Source: Bryobacterales bacterium
GTDB taxonomy: Bacteria; Acidobacteriota; Terriglobia; Bryobacterales; Bryobacteraceae
Reading direction: 5' to 3'
DNA length: 6,178 bases
NCBI GenBank assembly: GCA_003132905.1
Contig: PKZC01000198.1
Coordinates: 28,929 to 35,106 of the forward strand
Each line of letters starts with the position of its first letter. The stretch's first letter is position 1. A model generated the notes under the pieces. It did no database searches. It was not told the origin of the DNA and saw nothing but the letters and a program-made list of their open reading frames with translations. Shown here piece by piece: positions 5,979 through 6,178 of this stretch. The position numbers were made by a program, and so were the translations under genes.

Positions 5979-6178
5979 TCAGAGAGCGCCGTCGCCGCGA
6001 TCGTCGTTGCGGATGCGAATGGCCTCGGCTACATCGTAGACGAAGACCTTGCCATCGCCGATTTTCCCGGTGCGGGCGCTGCGGACCACGGTCTGGATCA
6101 CCTCAGAGGAGCGCTCGTCGGCCACCACCATCTCGATTTTCACCTTGGGCAGCAAATCCACCTGGTATTCCATGCCGC
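5979..6178 (-). CDS. glnB: Nitrogen regulatory protein P-II, C-terminal part (5' end outside window)
   Basis: The visible 65 residues match the C-terminal 60 percent of GlnB/GlnK-type PII proteins, small trimeric sensors of 2-oxoglutarate, ATP/ADP and nitrogen status. Seen here are EYQVDLLPKVKIE, which contains the Tyr aligned with the uridylylated Tyr51 of E. coli GlnB. The PII signature TGKIGDGKVFV (nucleotide-binding loop) follows, and then AIRIRN near the C-terminus. The Met at 6173 aligns with about residue 49 of GlnB, so it is internal and the start lies beyond the right edge. GlnB and GlnK cannot be told apart with certainty from this part; the symbol is by resemblance. No amtB or glnA is visible. 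The gene points toward the Rieske gene on the same strand but is separated by 211 bp that includes the repeat array, so a shared transcript is not obvious. Confidence 0.9.
   Translation of the reverse strand, partial: GMEYQVDLLPKVKIEMVVADERSSEVIQTVVRSARTGKIGDGKVFVYDVAEAIRIRNDDRGDGAL

Noticed and set aside
5950..5990. Intrinsic terminator after the PII gene
   Set aside because: Short GC-rich dyads can be drawn, but the stem is interrupted and there is no following T-tract on the minus strand.
6171..6173. Start codon of a short 64-residue PII-like protein
   Set aside because: The Met aligns with an internal position (about residue 49 of E. coli GlnB), and the upstream codon (Gly) continues the family pattern into the window edge.

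Overview
The window looks like chromosomal DNA of a GC-rich, Gram-negative-type bacterium. My best guess is an Acidobacteriota lineage close to Bryobacterales/Solibacter. The basis is the combination of HDOD and degenerate HD response regulators, a secreted kinesin-light-chain-like TPR protein, a secreted single-domain cupin with a long inter-motif loop, and a quinol:cytochrome c reductase whose cytochrome b is fused to a diheme cytochrome c. This assignment is from memory of family distribution, not from a search. No rRNA, tRNA, CRISPR array or intact mobile element was seen.

Layout. Positions 3-491 (+) hold the 3' part of an HDOD signalling gene cut by the left edge. It is followed after 37 bp by a complete response regulator (529-1761, +) with a receiver, an HD-GYP-like domain that has lost nearly all its metal ligands, and a small C-terminal GM-motif domain. 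These two are probably one transcription unit. A convergent secreted TPR protein (1780-2895, -) ends 18 bp from it. A 131-bp divergent intergenic region carries a plausible sigma-70-type promoter for a secreted cupin (3027-3482, +). The cupin converges, with a 14-bp gap, on the bc-complex operon on the minus strand: Rieske iron-sulfur protein (5252-5767), then the cytochrome b/diheme cytochrome c fusion (3497-5248), 3 nt apart. Upstream of the Rieske gene, 5768-5978 contains an array of four ATTTTACA(A)GAC-type direct repeats with GC-rich dyads between them. Beyond it is the C-terminal part of a GlnB-type PII protein (5979 to the right edge, -).

How the genes work together. The Rieske and b/c-fusion proteins should form a compact two-polypeptide quinol oxidising complex. 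Quinol is oxidised at the Qo site (PEWY motif) and electrons pass through the Rieske cluster to the c hemes tethered to cytochrome b. The b subunit is b6/subunit-IV-like (seven predicted TM helices, 14 residues between the helix-D heme histidines) but lacks the cysteine that anchors heme c(i) in b6. The Rieske protein has Phe where high-potential homologues have a cluster-tuning Tyr, which would fit a menaquinol-type, lower-potential complex. The signalling pair, the TPR protein, the cupin and the PII protein have no visible functional link to this complex.

Most notable items: the repeat array ahead of the bc operon (operator array or an IS21-type transposon-end relic), the pseudo-HD-GYP response regulator, and the cytochrome b/diheme c fusion.
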